Shown: piece by piece, positions 15,558 to 23,731 of the stretch | Position numbering within the stretch: the stretch's first letter is position 1 | Layout of the letters: every line of letters starts with the position of its first letter | From: G965197555 sp965197555 | Lineage (GTDB): Bacteria > Chloroflexota > Dehalococcoidia > Lucifugimonadales > UBA3495 | Direction of reading: 5' to 3' | Assembly (NCBI GenBank): GCA_965197555.1 | Contig: OZ240213.1 | Location: 2,046,001 to 2,110,000, forward strand | DNA: 64,000 bases | Program-made: the position numbers and the translations under genes | Notes under the pieces: generated by a model | Seen by the model: only the letters and a program-made list of their open reading frames with translations | What the model was told of the DNA's origin: nothing | Databases searched by the model: none

Positions 15558-16307
15558 ATGTCAAAGATCGAGTGGACCGACCAGACCTGGAACCCCTGGA
15601 CCGGCTGCACCAAGGTGAGCCCCGGTTGCGACCACTGCTACATGTACCGGGACTACCCCCGGCTCCGGGAAATGGGCAACCCCGGCTATCAGAACGCCCC
15701 GGACCTGGTCCGGGTCGCCCTGGGCCAGCTCGAAAAGCCCAGGACATGGCGCAAGCCCAGGATGGTCTTCGTCTGCTCCATGTCCGACTTCTTCCATCCC
15801 GCGGTGCCGCCGGCCGTCCGGCTGCAGGTCTTCCAACTCATGACGGAGACCGCCGAGAGCCAGGGGCACATATACCAGCTCCTGACCAAGCGGCCCGGAC
15901 TGGTCACCGGCTTCTGGCAGGCAAACCAAGAGGAGCTGGGCGAGTGGCACCCCAACATCTGGCTGGGCGCGTCGGTCGAGAGCCAAAAATACGCGCCCCG
16001 GCTGACCGTGCTGGCCCGGGCGCCCGCGAAAGTCCGGTTCGTATCCGCGGAGCCCCTCCTAGGCCCGGTGGACATGGAGCCCTGGCTCCAAGACCAGGAG
16101 TTCCACTGGATCATCTGCGGAGGGGAAAGCGGCCCGGAGGCCCGGCCAATGGCGACCGACTGGGCCCGGTCTCTCCGAGACCAGGCCCTGAGGAACGGAG
16201 TCCCGTTCTTCCTGAAACAGCTGGGCGGCAGAAGGGACAAGAGAGGCGGTCCCAAGGCGGTCCTGGACGGCAGGCGCTGGCAGGAAATGCCGGCGCCGGG
16301 CCAATAG
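15558..16307 (+). CDS. Phage Gp37/Gp68 family (DUF5131) protein
   Basis: 249 residues. It begins SKIEWTDQTWNPWTGCTKVS, then PGCDHCYMY, the signature opening of the Gp37/Gp68 family, with Cys17, Cys24 and Cys27 in a Cx6Cx2C arrangement related to radical SAM clusters. FVCSMSDFFHPAVP, YQLLTKRP, WLGASVES, FVSAEPLLGPV and WIICGGESGPEARPM are all conserved blocks of the family. Usually found on phages and mobile elements beside three-Cys-motif partner genes; biochemical role not established. Full length. Confidence 0.85.
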   Translation: MSKIEWTDQTWNPWTGCTKVSPGCDHCYMYRDYPRLREMGNPGYQNAPDLVRVALGQLEKPRTWRKPRMVFVCSMSDFFHPAVPPAVRLQVFQLMTETAESQGHIYQLLTKRPGLVTGFWQANQEELGEWHPNIWLGASVESQKYAPRLTVLARAPAKVRFVSAEPLLGPVDMEPWLQDQEFHWIICGGESGPEARPMATDWARSLRDQALRNGVPFFLKQLGGRRDKRGGPKAVLDGRRWQEMPAPGQ

Positions 16308-16434
16308 CTTGGAATAGAACGCTCCGGGGGCGCTTCGTATCGCGCGGCGCCCCCGGAGCCAGCCCATAGGACATGACCCATACCGGCCCGTCCTCGGGGG
16401 CAGAAACGAAACGACAGGACCGGAAGGAGCAGAC

Positions 16435-17505
16435 ATGAAACATGGAAGGACCCTCCCCGAACTTGCCCAGGAGATCCAACGCCAGCGCGAGGCAAAGGCC
16501 GACTACGTCGCCGACACCCGGAAGCTCCATCTCAACGCCGACGGCGACCGGCTCCGGCTCGAGGTGGCAGGACACGGAGACTACGACATCACCGAACACG
16601 CCCACCGGCAGATCGGAGAGCGCATCGGCATCCCGGCGAAATACTACCAGCGAATGAAACAGGAAGCCCCCGGCCTCCTGGCCGAGAACATCAACCACTG
16701 GTTCGACCAAAAACCGGAGCCGCGCATGGTCCGCACCCTGGACGGGAAGGCCCGGGCTTTTCTCAGCGACCGGTACCGGCCCCTGGACCATCACGACCTG
16801 GCCGAAGCGGTCCTGCCCGTCCTGGCCCGCGCCGACGCACGGGTCGAAAGTTGCGAGATCACCCCCGGCCGTCTGTACATCAAGGGCGTCATGGAAGACG
16901 TCCGCCGGACCATCCCCCCGCCCCCCGGCGGACAGCAGACCCCCGTGACAGTCTCCCCCGGCATAGTCGTCTCCAACTCCGAGACCGGGGAGGGAGCCCT
17001 CAGCGTCCAGCCGGCGGTCCACTTCCTGAGGTGCACCAACCTCGCCGTCTGGGCCCAGCACGCGCTGCGCAAGCACCACGTGGGCAGGGTCCACAACGAG
17101 ACCGAAGAGGACTCCACCTGGCAGTTCCTATCCGACCGGACCAAGGACCTCTCCGACGCCGCCCTCTGGTCCCAGGTCCAAGACATGACCACAGGCGCCC
17201 TCGAGGGCGCCATTTTCGACAACATCGTCGAGGACCTCCGGAAGGCCCGCTCCCAGCCCATCGGAGACTCCGTCGTACCGGCCGTGGAGAAGCTGGCGGA
17301 AACCAGAGGACTCCAGGAGAAGGAGCAGGGAGGGATACTGGCACTCCTCATCGAAGGAGGAGACCTGACCAAGTTCGGCCTCTCCAACGCCGTCACCGCA
17401 TTCAGCCAGGAGGCCGAGAGCTACGAAAGAGCCACCTACCTCGAGCAACTCGGAGGCGAGATCATCACCCTACCCCCCAAGGAATGGGAACTGATCACCG
17501 CCTGA
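16435..17505 (+). CDS. DUF932 phage/plasmid-like protein
   Basis: 356 residues, AAGGAG six bases before ATG. The segments YDITEHAHRQIGERIGIPAKYYQRM, RALLSDRYRPLDHHDL-like (here RAFLSDRYRPLDHHDLAEAV) and FLRCTNLAVWAQHAL are hallmarks of DUF932, a family of unknown biochemical function widely carried by plasmids and phages and sometimes called plasmid-related or replication-associated. Length is typical. It sits between the Gp37/Gp68 protein and an unknown gene in the same direction. Confidence 0.8.
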   Translation: MKHGRTLPELAQEIQRQREAKADYVADTRKLHLNADGDRLRLEVAGHGDYDITEHAHRQIGERIGIPAKYYQRMKQEAPGLLAENINHWFDQKPEPRMVRTLDGKARAFLSDRYRPLDHHDLAEAVLPVLARADARVESCEITPGRLYIKGVMEDVRRTIPPPPGGQQTPVTVSPGIVVSNSETGEGALSVQPAVHFLRCTNLAVWAQHALRKHHVGRVHNETEEDSTWQFLSDRTKDLSDAALWSQVQDMTTGALEGAIFDNIVEDLRKARSQPIGDSVVPAVEKLAETRGLQEKEQGGILALLIEGGDLTKFGLSNAVTAFSQEAESYERATYLEQLGGEIITLPPKEWELITA

Positions 17506-17522
17506 CCGGCAGGAAGAACCAG

Positions 17523-18119
17523 ATGGGCGGGATTTACCACACCATAAGCGCCGGCGGATTCTCCGCCGGAGTCGAGTCCTACGCCCGAGACCCCGGCCGG
17601 GAGGGCCTCTGGTTCCTGTCAATGACGGGACCCCAGACCTCCCTCAGGGCAATTGCCGCGGCCATGGTCAAGCAACCCCCGGACCCGGCCTATATCATCG
17701 AGGGCCTGGAAGGAACGGCCCTCACCGGAAGATTCGAGCGGTGCATGATCCCGCCTGAATCCATAGGCACCTGGACCACAAAGATGGTCAAGCTGCCCGT
17801 CTGCGGAGGATACCACGCCATCATGTACACCCGGCTCGCGGAGTACGCCCATCCCAGGGAGGACTTTCTGCTCCTCTCAAGGGAGGAAGACAACCCAGCC
17901 AGCCTCCACTACACCTTCCTGGACCGCCGGATACCCATCCCGATCCATCCCACCTGGAAAGAATGGCTCTGGGACCGGGGACTCGCCGCCCAGGAGATCC
18001 TGCCCCTGGAATGCAGCGGCATCAGGGCGTACAGGTGCCAGCCCAATGCGGAGAAACTCCAGAAAGACCTCTCCCGAGCGGTCGCCGACGGGAGACTCAA
18101 AATCGAGGAAGAGAAATGA
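17523..18119 (+). CDS. Hypothetical protein
   Basis: 198 residues from ATG 17523 with AGGAAG upstream. Longer in-frame extensions overlap the DUF932 gene and are rejected. Mixed alpha/beta globular composition (GLWFLSMTGPQTSLRAIAAAM, then YHAIMYTRLAEYAHPREDFLLLS). The stop overlaps the next ATG (ATGA). No family recognised. Probably co-expressed with DUF932. Confidence 0.6.
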   Translation: MGGIYHTISAGGFSAGVESYARDPGREGLWFLSMTGPQTSLRAIAAAMVKQPPDPAYIIEGLEGTALTGRFERCMIPPESIGTWTTKMVKLPVCGGYHAIMYTRLAEYAHPREDFLLLSREEDNPASLHYTFLDRRIPIPIHPTWKEWLWDRGLAAQEILPLECSGIRAYRCQPNAEKLQKDLSRAVADGRLKIEEEK

Positions 18120-18286
18120 ACACACTCCTAAACCGACCCGAACCCGGACTCAAGCTCCATCCCTCGAGGACCTGCTCCCACTGCGGGGAGGACCTGCCCC
18201 GGGAGAGAGCCCACTTCTGGGACCACGTCACCAGGTGCGGCCAGTGTGGACAGCGAGTACACCGCGGCTGCCAAGCAAAGCACTGA
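18116..18286 (+). CDS. Small zinc-ribbon protein
   Basis: 56 residues, start overlapping the previous stop (ATGA). Two Cys pairs, CSHCGEDL and CGQCGQRVHRGC, plus HFWDHVTRC, give a treble-clef or zinc-ribbon-like small protein. Translational coupling to the upstream gene supports it being real. Function unknown. Confidence 0.55.
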   Translation: MNTLLNRPEPGLKLHPSRTCSHCGEDLPRERAHFWDHVTRCGQCGQRVHRGCQAKH

Positions 18287-18304
18287 AAAAGACCGGAGAT
18301 CAAG

Positions 18305-18457
18305 ATGACTCTTGACGAGAACTCCGAAACCAGGGCGCAACCGGCCCTCAGACCCCACACTCCCCGGCCTCCCGGACCCAGTCTCATGCCCCGGCTCCCA
18401 TCCTGTCGACAGGAACAAACCAATCAAGACAGGGAACGGGCCAAGCAATGCACCTAG
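18305..18457 (+). CDS. Possible small disordered protein
   Basis: 50 residues, Pro/Arg-rich, with a weak upstream ribosome region. Its end overlaps the small membrane protein at 18448. Weak coding signal; it may only provide a translated leader for its neighbour. Confidence 0.25.
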   Translation: MTLDENSETRAQPALRPHTPRPPGPSLMPRLPSCRQEQTNQDRERAKQCT

Positions 18458-18594
18458 CCCACACATTCATCATCTGCCTCATCACAGGACTCATCATCAG
18501 CATCCCCCTCACCCTGTGGACCGACCTACGGCAGATCAAGAACGGTGTACAACCCGAAGCCGAGCCCATTCTCCACGCCCAAGCGGAACGGTGA
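18448..18594 (+). CDS. Small single-span membrane protein
   Basis: 48 residues: a hydrophobic helix (FIICLITGLIISIPLTLW) followed by a polar tail. The frame overlaps the end of the preceding small frame by ten bases and has an AAGCA-type weak ribosome site. Hydrophobicity is clear. Could be a holin-like or accessory membrane peptide of the element. No homologue recognised. Confidence 0.4.
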   Translation: MHLAHTFIICLITGLIISIPLTLWTDLRQIKNGVQPEAEPILHAQAER

Positions 18595-18663
18595 CGGTCC
18601 AAACGCCACCCCGGGATCAGGCCCCAGCCCTCAAGATGGACCACCCGGGAGGGGGGGCTCTTC

Positions 18664-18909
18664 ATGTGGGACTACCGGATGCTCTACGTCGCCATCGAAA
18701 AGTCCATTGACATCGCCTATCTCACCATCCTGCTCCTTCTGCTACGCGTCACAGAAGAAGGACGGGCGAGCGCCCTCCTGCTGGCGGCAGGCGCGATTCC
18801 AGTAGCCGCATTCAACTTCAACGGCCAGTGCAAATGCCTCAAGCAGTCAATCTCAGACCTGTTGGCCAGCAATATAGCCGGGCTGAGACCATCAAAGAAG
18901 GATAGATAG
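18664..18909 (+). CDS. Small membrane protein
   Basis: 81 residues; a G-rich ribosome site (GGAGGGGGGG) precedes ATG 18664. One or two hydrophobic segments (IDIAYLTILLLLLRV and SALLLAAGAIPVAAF) suggest an inner-membrane protein with a basic C-terminus. It ends one base before the methylase start. Together with 14899, 15223 and 18448 it forms a set of small membrane proteins scattered in the replication module. Confidence 0.5.
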   Translation: MWDYRMLYVAIEKSIDIAYLTILLLLLRVTEEGRASALLLAAGAIPVAAFNFNGQCKCLKQSISDLLASNIAGLRPSKKDR

Positions 18910-18910
18910 A

Positions 18911-20068
18911 ATGAGACTAGCCGGACAGGCCAAGGGCGGGTTCTACCCCACCCCGCCCAAGGTAATCAACCTGATAGCACGAATCATCAGCTGCCGGAGC
19001 ATGCCCCACAGGTCCCAGGGCAAGGACGTCATCCGGATACTCGATCCCTGCTGCGGAGCCGGAGAAGCGCTCGAGCAGTTGACCGGAAGTCTCAGAACAA
19101 AAGCCCAGATACCGGTGATCACCTACGGAGTCGAACTCCACAACGAACGGGCCCAGGCCGCAGCCCAACTGCTGGACCATACCCTATCGGCGGACCTCTT
19201 CCAGACCTCGATGGCCAACGAGGCCTTCAGCATGCTGTACCTCAACCCACCCTACGATCACGACGAGGAGAAGAAGAGAGTCGAGCAGTCCTTCCTGGCC
19301 CAATGCACCCGGTACCTCGCCCCAGGCGGAGTCCTGGCATTCATAGTGCCCAGGGAGAGAGCCTCAACCTCAGCAAGATTCCTGTCCAACTGGTACTCCA
19401 ACATCGGGATGTGGGACTTCCCCCCGCCCGAACAGGAAGACTTCGGACAGGCGGTCGTCGCCGGCGTCCGGAAGAAGGACCCGGTCCCCGACCCGGGGAT
19501 GGAGAAAGAGATCCGCAGCTGGTCCAGAGGAAACGAAAGGACCTTCGGGCAGAAAGACTGGCCCATGTACACCGCCTACCAGACACCGGCCCTGCCCGGA
19601 GGCGACATACTCTTCGCCACTCGGAGCGTGGACCCGGAGGCCGCGATCCAAGAGGCCAGGGTCAAAGGACTGTTGAACAACCCCAAGGTCACCGACCAGA
19701 TCTGGCCTCACCAGAACGTCAATACCAGGCCGCTCATGCCCCTCAGACGAGGCCACCTGGCCATGCTCATCGCAGCCGGGTTCCTGAACAACGCCTGCCT
19801 GGAAGGCCCCGGCGGCGAGCGCATCCTCGTCAAGGGACAGACCACCAAGGAGAGGATCCTCGCCGAGGAAACGGAAGAGGAGGAAATCTTCAGGGACCGG
19901 CTGAAAACAACCGTCATGGCCCTCAACCTCCAGACCGGAGAGATATCCCACATCCAGTCCCAACCGTCGGACAAGACCCCGGAAGGAGAACCGGAGGAAC
20001 CGGACGAGGAACAGGACGAGCAACCAAGCCCGGACCTCGCCGGAGCCGGAATGAGAGCCCGGACCTAG
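18911..20068 (+). CDS. DUF6094-like N6-adenine DNA methyltransferase
   Basis: 385 residues. N-terminal FYPTPPKVINLIARI, SAM-binding motif I ILDPCCGAGEAL (Asp45) and catalytic motif IV YLNPPYDHD identify a class I gamma-type adenine-N6 methyltransferase. VLAFIVPRERAS is the following strand. The C-terminal third is charged and acidic. Such methylases regularly precede a SNF2-type helicase on plasmids and ICEs, exactly as here. No restriction nuclease is adjacent, so it may protect the element's DNA or act with the helicase. Confidence 0.78.
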   Translation: MRLAGQAKGGFYPTPPKVINLIARIISCRSMPHRSQGKDVIRILDPCCGAGEALEQLTGSLRTKAQIPVITYGVELHNERAQAAAQLLDHTLSADLFQTSMANEAFSMLYLNPPYDHDEEKKRVEQSFLAQCTRYLAPGGVLAFIVPRERASTSARFLSNWYSNIGMWDFPPPEQEDFGQAVVAGVRKKDPVPDPGMEKEIRSWSRGNERTFGQKDWPMYTAYQTPALPGGDILFATRSVDPEAAIQEARVKGLLNNPKVTDQIWPHQNVNTRPLMPLRRGHLAMLIAAGFLNNACLEGPGGERILVKGQTTKERILAEETEEEEIFRDRLKTTVMALNLQTGEISHIQSQPSDKTPEGEPEEPDEEQDEQPSPDLAGAGMRART

Positions 20069-20102
20069 AACAACCTCAGCCCCACCGGCCCAAGGAACGA
20101 AA

Positions 20103-21926
20103 ATGAACCTCAGCGAGTTCATCGACACATACCGGGACGCCATCACCCGGCAGGTGATAGACACCTACCCGCCCCTCTACCGGCCCTCTCCGGACGAGGA
20201 ATCTCTCCCCAGGCTGGTCCGGCCTCCCCTGCCCGGACAGGAAAACGCCATCCGCAGCACCGCCCTGTCCCTGAAATCACAGAAGGGATCAGTGATAGTC
20301 GGCGAGATGGGCTGCGGCAAGACCTACATAGGCATCACGGCCGCCTCCCTGGCCGGATTCCAGCGCGTCCTGGTGCTGGCCCCGCCCCACCTCACCCGGA
20401 AGTGGCAGAGAGAGGTGAGGCAGACAATACCCGGGGCCCAGGCCTCCATCATCAACTCCATCACCGACCTCGAGAGGCTCCGGACCCAGCCCAACGAGGG
20501 CATCCTGTTCGGAATCATGTCCAGGGAGAGAGCCAAGCTGTCCTTCCACTGGAAGCCGGCAGCGGTCTGGCGATGGGCCCGGAACAGCAAGGGGCTTATC
20601 TACGAACCAACAACACTGGGGAAATTCCTCTCGCCCGCATGCCCATCATGCTACGCCTGGCTCCAGGACAGCGACGGAATCCCCCTCACTCAACACGACC
20701 TGTCCCGGAAACGGCTCAAGTGCGAAGGGTGCCGGGAGTCCCTCTGGACCGCGGACCGGACCGGCCCCAAGCGGTACGCCCTGGCCGAGTACATAAAGAA
20801 CCACATGAGGAACTTCTGGCAACTCCTCATTGCGGACGAGGTCCACGAGTACAAAGCCAGAGGCTCAGCGCAGGGCATTGCAGCCGGCACCCTCGCCGAA
20901 GTCTGCGACAAGTCCCTCACCCTCACCGGCACTTTGATGGGAGGGTATGCCTCCACCCTGTTCCACCTCCTCTACCGGTTCTCTCCCGAGATACGCAACG
21001 AGTTCGAGCAGGACGACGAGGGCCGTTGGATCAAGAGATACGGGTTCGAGGAAGTCAGGGTCAAGAAGGAACAGGACGAATGGGACGAGGAGGGCCGGTA
21101 CAGCCGCAGAAGGCATTACCGGAAGCAGACCAGGGAAAAGCCGGGGCTGGCCCCGGCAGCCCTCTTCCACCTCATAGGAAACTCCGTTTTCCTCCGGCTC
21201 TCCGACATCGCCTCCGAGCTGCCCTCCTACGAGGAGGAGGTCATACTCACCGGGCTGGACACCCGGCCCACCGGGACCATGTGCGACAGGGAAGACCTGT
21301 CCCAAGCGAGGGCGTACAACCTGATACTCAACAAGCTGAGGGAGGAGATCGCCCAATCGGTCAGAACCGGCTCAAAGCGCCTCCTGGCCACCTATCTCCA
21401 GACCCTGCTGGCCTACCCCGACGGCTGCACCCGGGGCGAAACCGTCGTCGACCCCGACACCGGAGACACCATCGTCGCAGTGCCCCCTCTCCCGGAAGAC
21501 CGGACCTACCCCAAGGAACAGGCCCTCATAGACCTGGTCGCAGCCGAACGGATGAAAGGGCGCCGGGTGCTGGTCTACGTCACTCACACCGGCACCCGTG
21601 ACATCACCGGCAGATGGAGCCAGATGCTGACCAAGCAGGGGTTCCGAGTCGCCGTCCTGAAGGCGGACACCGTATCCCCCGAAAAACGGGAGGCATGGGT
21701 CGCCGAACGGGTCAAGGAAGGCATAGACGTCCTCATGTGCCACCCCCCGGCTGGTGCAGACAGGCCTCGACCTCATAGACTTCCCGGCCATCTGCTGGGC
21801 GGAGACCGAGTTCTCTGTCTTCCAATCAACAGAAACCAGTACGGTTCTCATGGGCAGTCGATTTGGATGCGACTGTGGTTAAATAGGTGCAATAGACTGC
21901 AAAGCAGGGGCTTGAGTAAATGGTAG
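20103..21926 (+). pseudogene. SNF2-like helicase, frameshifted and truncated at the 3' end
   Basis: The first 540 residues are a good SF2 helicase: Walker A VGEMGCGKTYIG, motif Ia VLVLAPPHLTRKWQREV, a Cys pair insert (CPSCYAW and CEGCRESLW), DEVH box LLIADEVHEYKA, motif III LTLTGTLMGGY, and the second lobe with RVLVYVTHTGTRD. At the C6 run near 21741 the frame breaks. One base fewer restores RLVQTGLDLIDFPAICWAETEFSVF, helicase motif V. The repaired frame then ends at 21882, and the expected QASRRSWRIGQ-like motif VI is absent. The gene is therefore missing its end, and 21820-21880 marks a recombination boundary of the replication module. Partner of the upstream methylase. Confidence 0.8.
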
Positions 21927-22175
21927 GTGAAACCGTCTTTAAGATGTGGTTAGGAGCTCTGTGATCCTTGGAACCACGACCCTAGCCGAGAGTTCGATCC
22001 TCTTGAGTTGGCCAAAACCATATTGAGAACTTGTAACTCCTCTGCGCTCACCGCAACCGAGTCAAGGGCAACCGGTCGCAGGAATACCTGATGGCCAGAC
22101 TGGCGGAGATGGGGATCGCGGCGTGACAGTTTTACACGTGCAATCGACGAACGTCGGCTCTTCCGAGAGGTGTTG
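21927..22175. other. Junction region with a gene fragment
   Basis: No intact gene. 22037-22126 is open and ends in TGA, encoding a natural-looking tail (RVKGNRSQEYLMARLAEM) that may be the leftover C-terminus of a lost gene. 21991-22012 resembles a tRNA T-arm plus acceptor (GAG AGTTCGATC CTC) but no complete tRNA can be folded. A similar motif recurs at 43424-43440. Confidence 0.4.
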
Positions 22176-22742
22176 ATGACTCCGAGAGAACTTTACTATC
22201 AGATAGGAAAGGAAACAGTTCTTTACCAGAACACGTTGCATCGGGAGTTATCCGACAGGGCATTTAACCTGCTAAATCTGGGCGTCGCAACGATTGCTGC
22301 AGCTGGGGTGATCGTTAATCTCCAGTCAAAAGACCTTGAGTGGGGACCCTTGCTGATGTCGCTGGGGGCACTGTCCCTTTTTGCGTTTGTCGTGGTTGCA
22401 GTGCTTTCGCTCAGGGGCATGCGCGGGGCAGACTGGTATGGCTTTCCGATACTTGACGACATGGCCCATCGGATAGCTTACCTAGAAGAAAACTATCCGG
22501 CGGGCTCGTCGTCGGGGCAACTGGAGGCCTTACAAAGCATTGCAGGGAACCATTTCCAAAGCGCTTCATTCAACAACGAATTGAAACTGTCCCACAGAAG
22601 ACGCGAGCAGTTCTGGACAATAGTGTTCTTAGCGGTGGAAATGCTGGCCGTTATTTCTCTCGTCGTATTGATATTCTGGGGAACTCAAACACCCCTCTGC
22701 GGTGAGGCACTAGCTGAAACGGTTCAATGTGCAAGTCAGTAA
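22176..22742 (+). CDS. Three-span membrane protein of unknown function
   Basis: 188 residues from ATG 22176, directly after a GAGAGG site; GTG 22170 is an alternative. Two N-terminal membrane helices (about 33-50 and 57-77), a cytoplasmic helical middle (LDDMAHRIAYLEENYP) and a third helix near the C-terminus (FLAVEMLAVISLVVLIFWG). The layout resembles small membrane effectors of cyclic-nucleotide defence systems (PycTM/SLATT-like), but there is no nucleotide cyclase beside it, so this is only suggestive. It opens the defence-like region, with lower GC than the replication module. Confidence 0.5.
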   Translation: MTPRELYYQIGKETVLYQNTLHRELSDRAFNLLNLGVATIAAAGVIVNLQSKDLEWGPLLMSLGALSLFAFVVVAVLSLRGMRGADWYGFPILDDMAHRIAYLEENYPAGSSSGQLEALQSIAGNHFQSASFNNELKLSHRRREQFWTIVFLAVEMLAVISLVVLIFWGTQTPLCGEALAETVQCASQ

Positions 22743-22887
22743 CTGACTGCTTGCTGTCTGAGCCAGCGTCAGCATCTTCCGTTTCTTCCGGCGGTTCGCC
22801 ACCGAACGGTCTGGCTTGCGACTGCTTGACGGCCGGCACTACGCTCAGAAGGAATGGTTTTCGGGGGGCCTTCTCAGACTTGGCCAT
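22651..22887 (-). CDS. Small hypothetical protein
   Basis: 78 residues on the minus strand with an excellent ribosome site (AAGGAGGG seven bases before ATG 22887). Polar, Glu-rich and probably disordered, with an N-terminal basic-hydrophobic segment (PRKPFLLSVVPAVKQ). It overlaps the 3' end of the convergent membrane-protein gene by 92 bp, so its C-terminus may have been created by rearrangement. Confidence 0.4.
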   Translation of the reverse strand: MAKSEKAPRKPFLLSVVPAVKQSQARPFGGEPPEETEDADAGSDSKQSVTDLHIEPFQLVPHRRGVFEFPRISIRREK

Positions 22888-22989
22888 GGTAACCCCCTCC
22901 TTGTTGTTTTGGCTGTAGGGAAAAACGCCCGCCCGGGAGGACATTTGGCACTCCGCGAACGGGGATCGCTTCACTCTTGACCGTAGCAG

Positions 22990-23404
22990 GGGAGTTGTCT
23001 ACTTGTCAACACTGACGTAACTGTTCAGACTCGAGGACGCGGATTGGCTTAATCCCAAATCGGGCATCTTCACGATGATTCTCAAACAATGTCCCTCAGC
23101 CGCAACCAGTCATTCCCGCGCAGGGAGACATTTGAATAATCCCCTCTCCCTCTGGGAGAGGGTTAGAGCCTGCCCCGGACTTGATCCGGGGGTGAGGGCG
23201 TCCTCCGTATCTGGGCACCCTCTGGATTCTCGCTTTCGCGGGAGTCGCGGAAGGTAACGCAAAGGTCTCCGCAGGCGGGAATCCAGAAATGCCAATGATA
23301 GGGACTGTTACTGGTTGCAAAGGCTTCTGGATTCCGGGTCCACCTCAGAATGACGAGCTTGGAGTAGGAAGGACACATCAAGTCTGAACAGTTGCACACT
23401 GACA
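22990..23404. repeat. Intergenic REP-like palindromic repeats
   Basis: No gene. CCCTCTCCCTCTGGGAGAGGG (about 23139-23161) is a strong palindrome of a kind dispersed through many high-GC genomes. The fragments around 23220-23245, 23275-23290 and 23328-23350 (GGATTCTCGC..., GCGGGAATCCAG, TCTGGATTCCGGG) are further inverted pieces. They look like REP/MITE debris marking an insertion-prone spot. Confidence 0.55.
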
Positions 23405-23525
23405 TGGACCCCGTTATCTGGACAGGATCAAGGCCGAGTTAAGTGAGAATCCCGGCGCTTCTGCGAGTGATTCGGTCACCTGTCCCGGTGAACACCTCCT
23501 TCCATTAGTCTCTCCAGACTCCCCT
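23405..23525 (-). mobile_element. IS3-family right-end remnant (left copy)
   Basis: About 120 bp that, read on the minus strand, matches the 3' end of the IS3 remnant at 27775-27896. It encodes the same C-terminal residues (NGRRCSP, TES, GFSLNS) and ends in TGGACCCCGTTATCTGGACAG on the plus strand, the terminal repeat of the right copy with two mismatches. Orientation is inverted relative to that copy. Confidence 0.75.
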
Positions 23526-23731
23526 TCCACATCACTCTCCCATGCATCCCGGAAAACTCTTGTTTCAATTATCCAACACCCCCTGGTATCTTCTACAATG
23601 GACAACCACTAAGCAACCCACGCAGCGTTGTTGATATGCGACACCCCGAACGCTAACCTGAGAGTCGTCTTATAGCCCCGCTAGTTGATGGGTACCTTAA
23701 CCTGCGTCCGGCAGGAGAAGGGAGGGAAGAA
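23526..23731. promoter_or_regulatory. Leader region of the STAND gene
   Basis: Lower-GC intergenic DNA between the IS remnant and the STAND gene. It ends in a strong GGGAGGG ribosome site four to ten bases before ATG 23732. No consensus promoter is certain. Confidence 0.35.

Noticed and set aside
21940..22015. Possible tRNA gene
   Set aside because: A T-arm-like stem is present but no acceptor, D-arm and anticodon arm could be paired; at most a relic.
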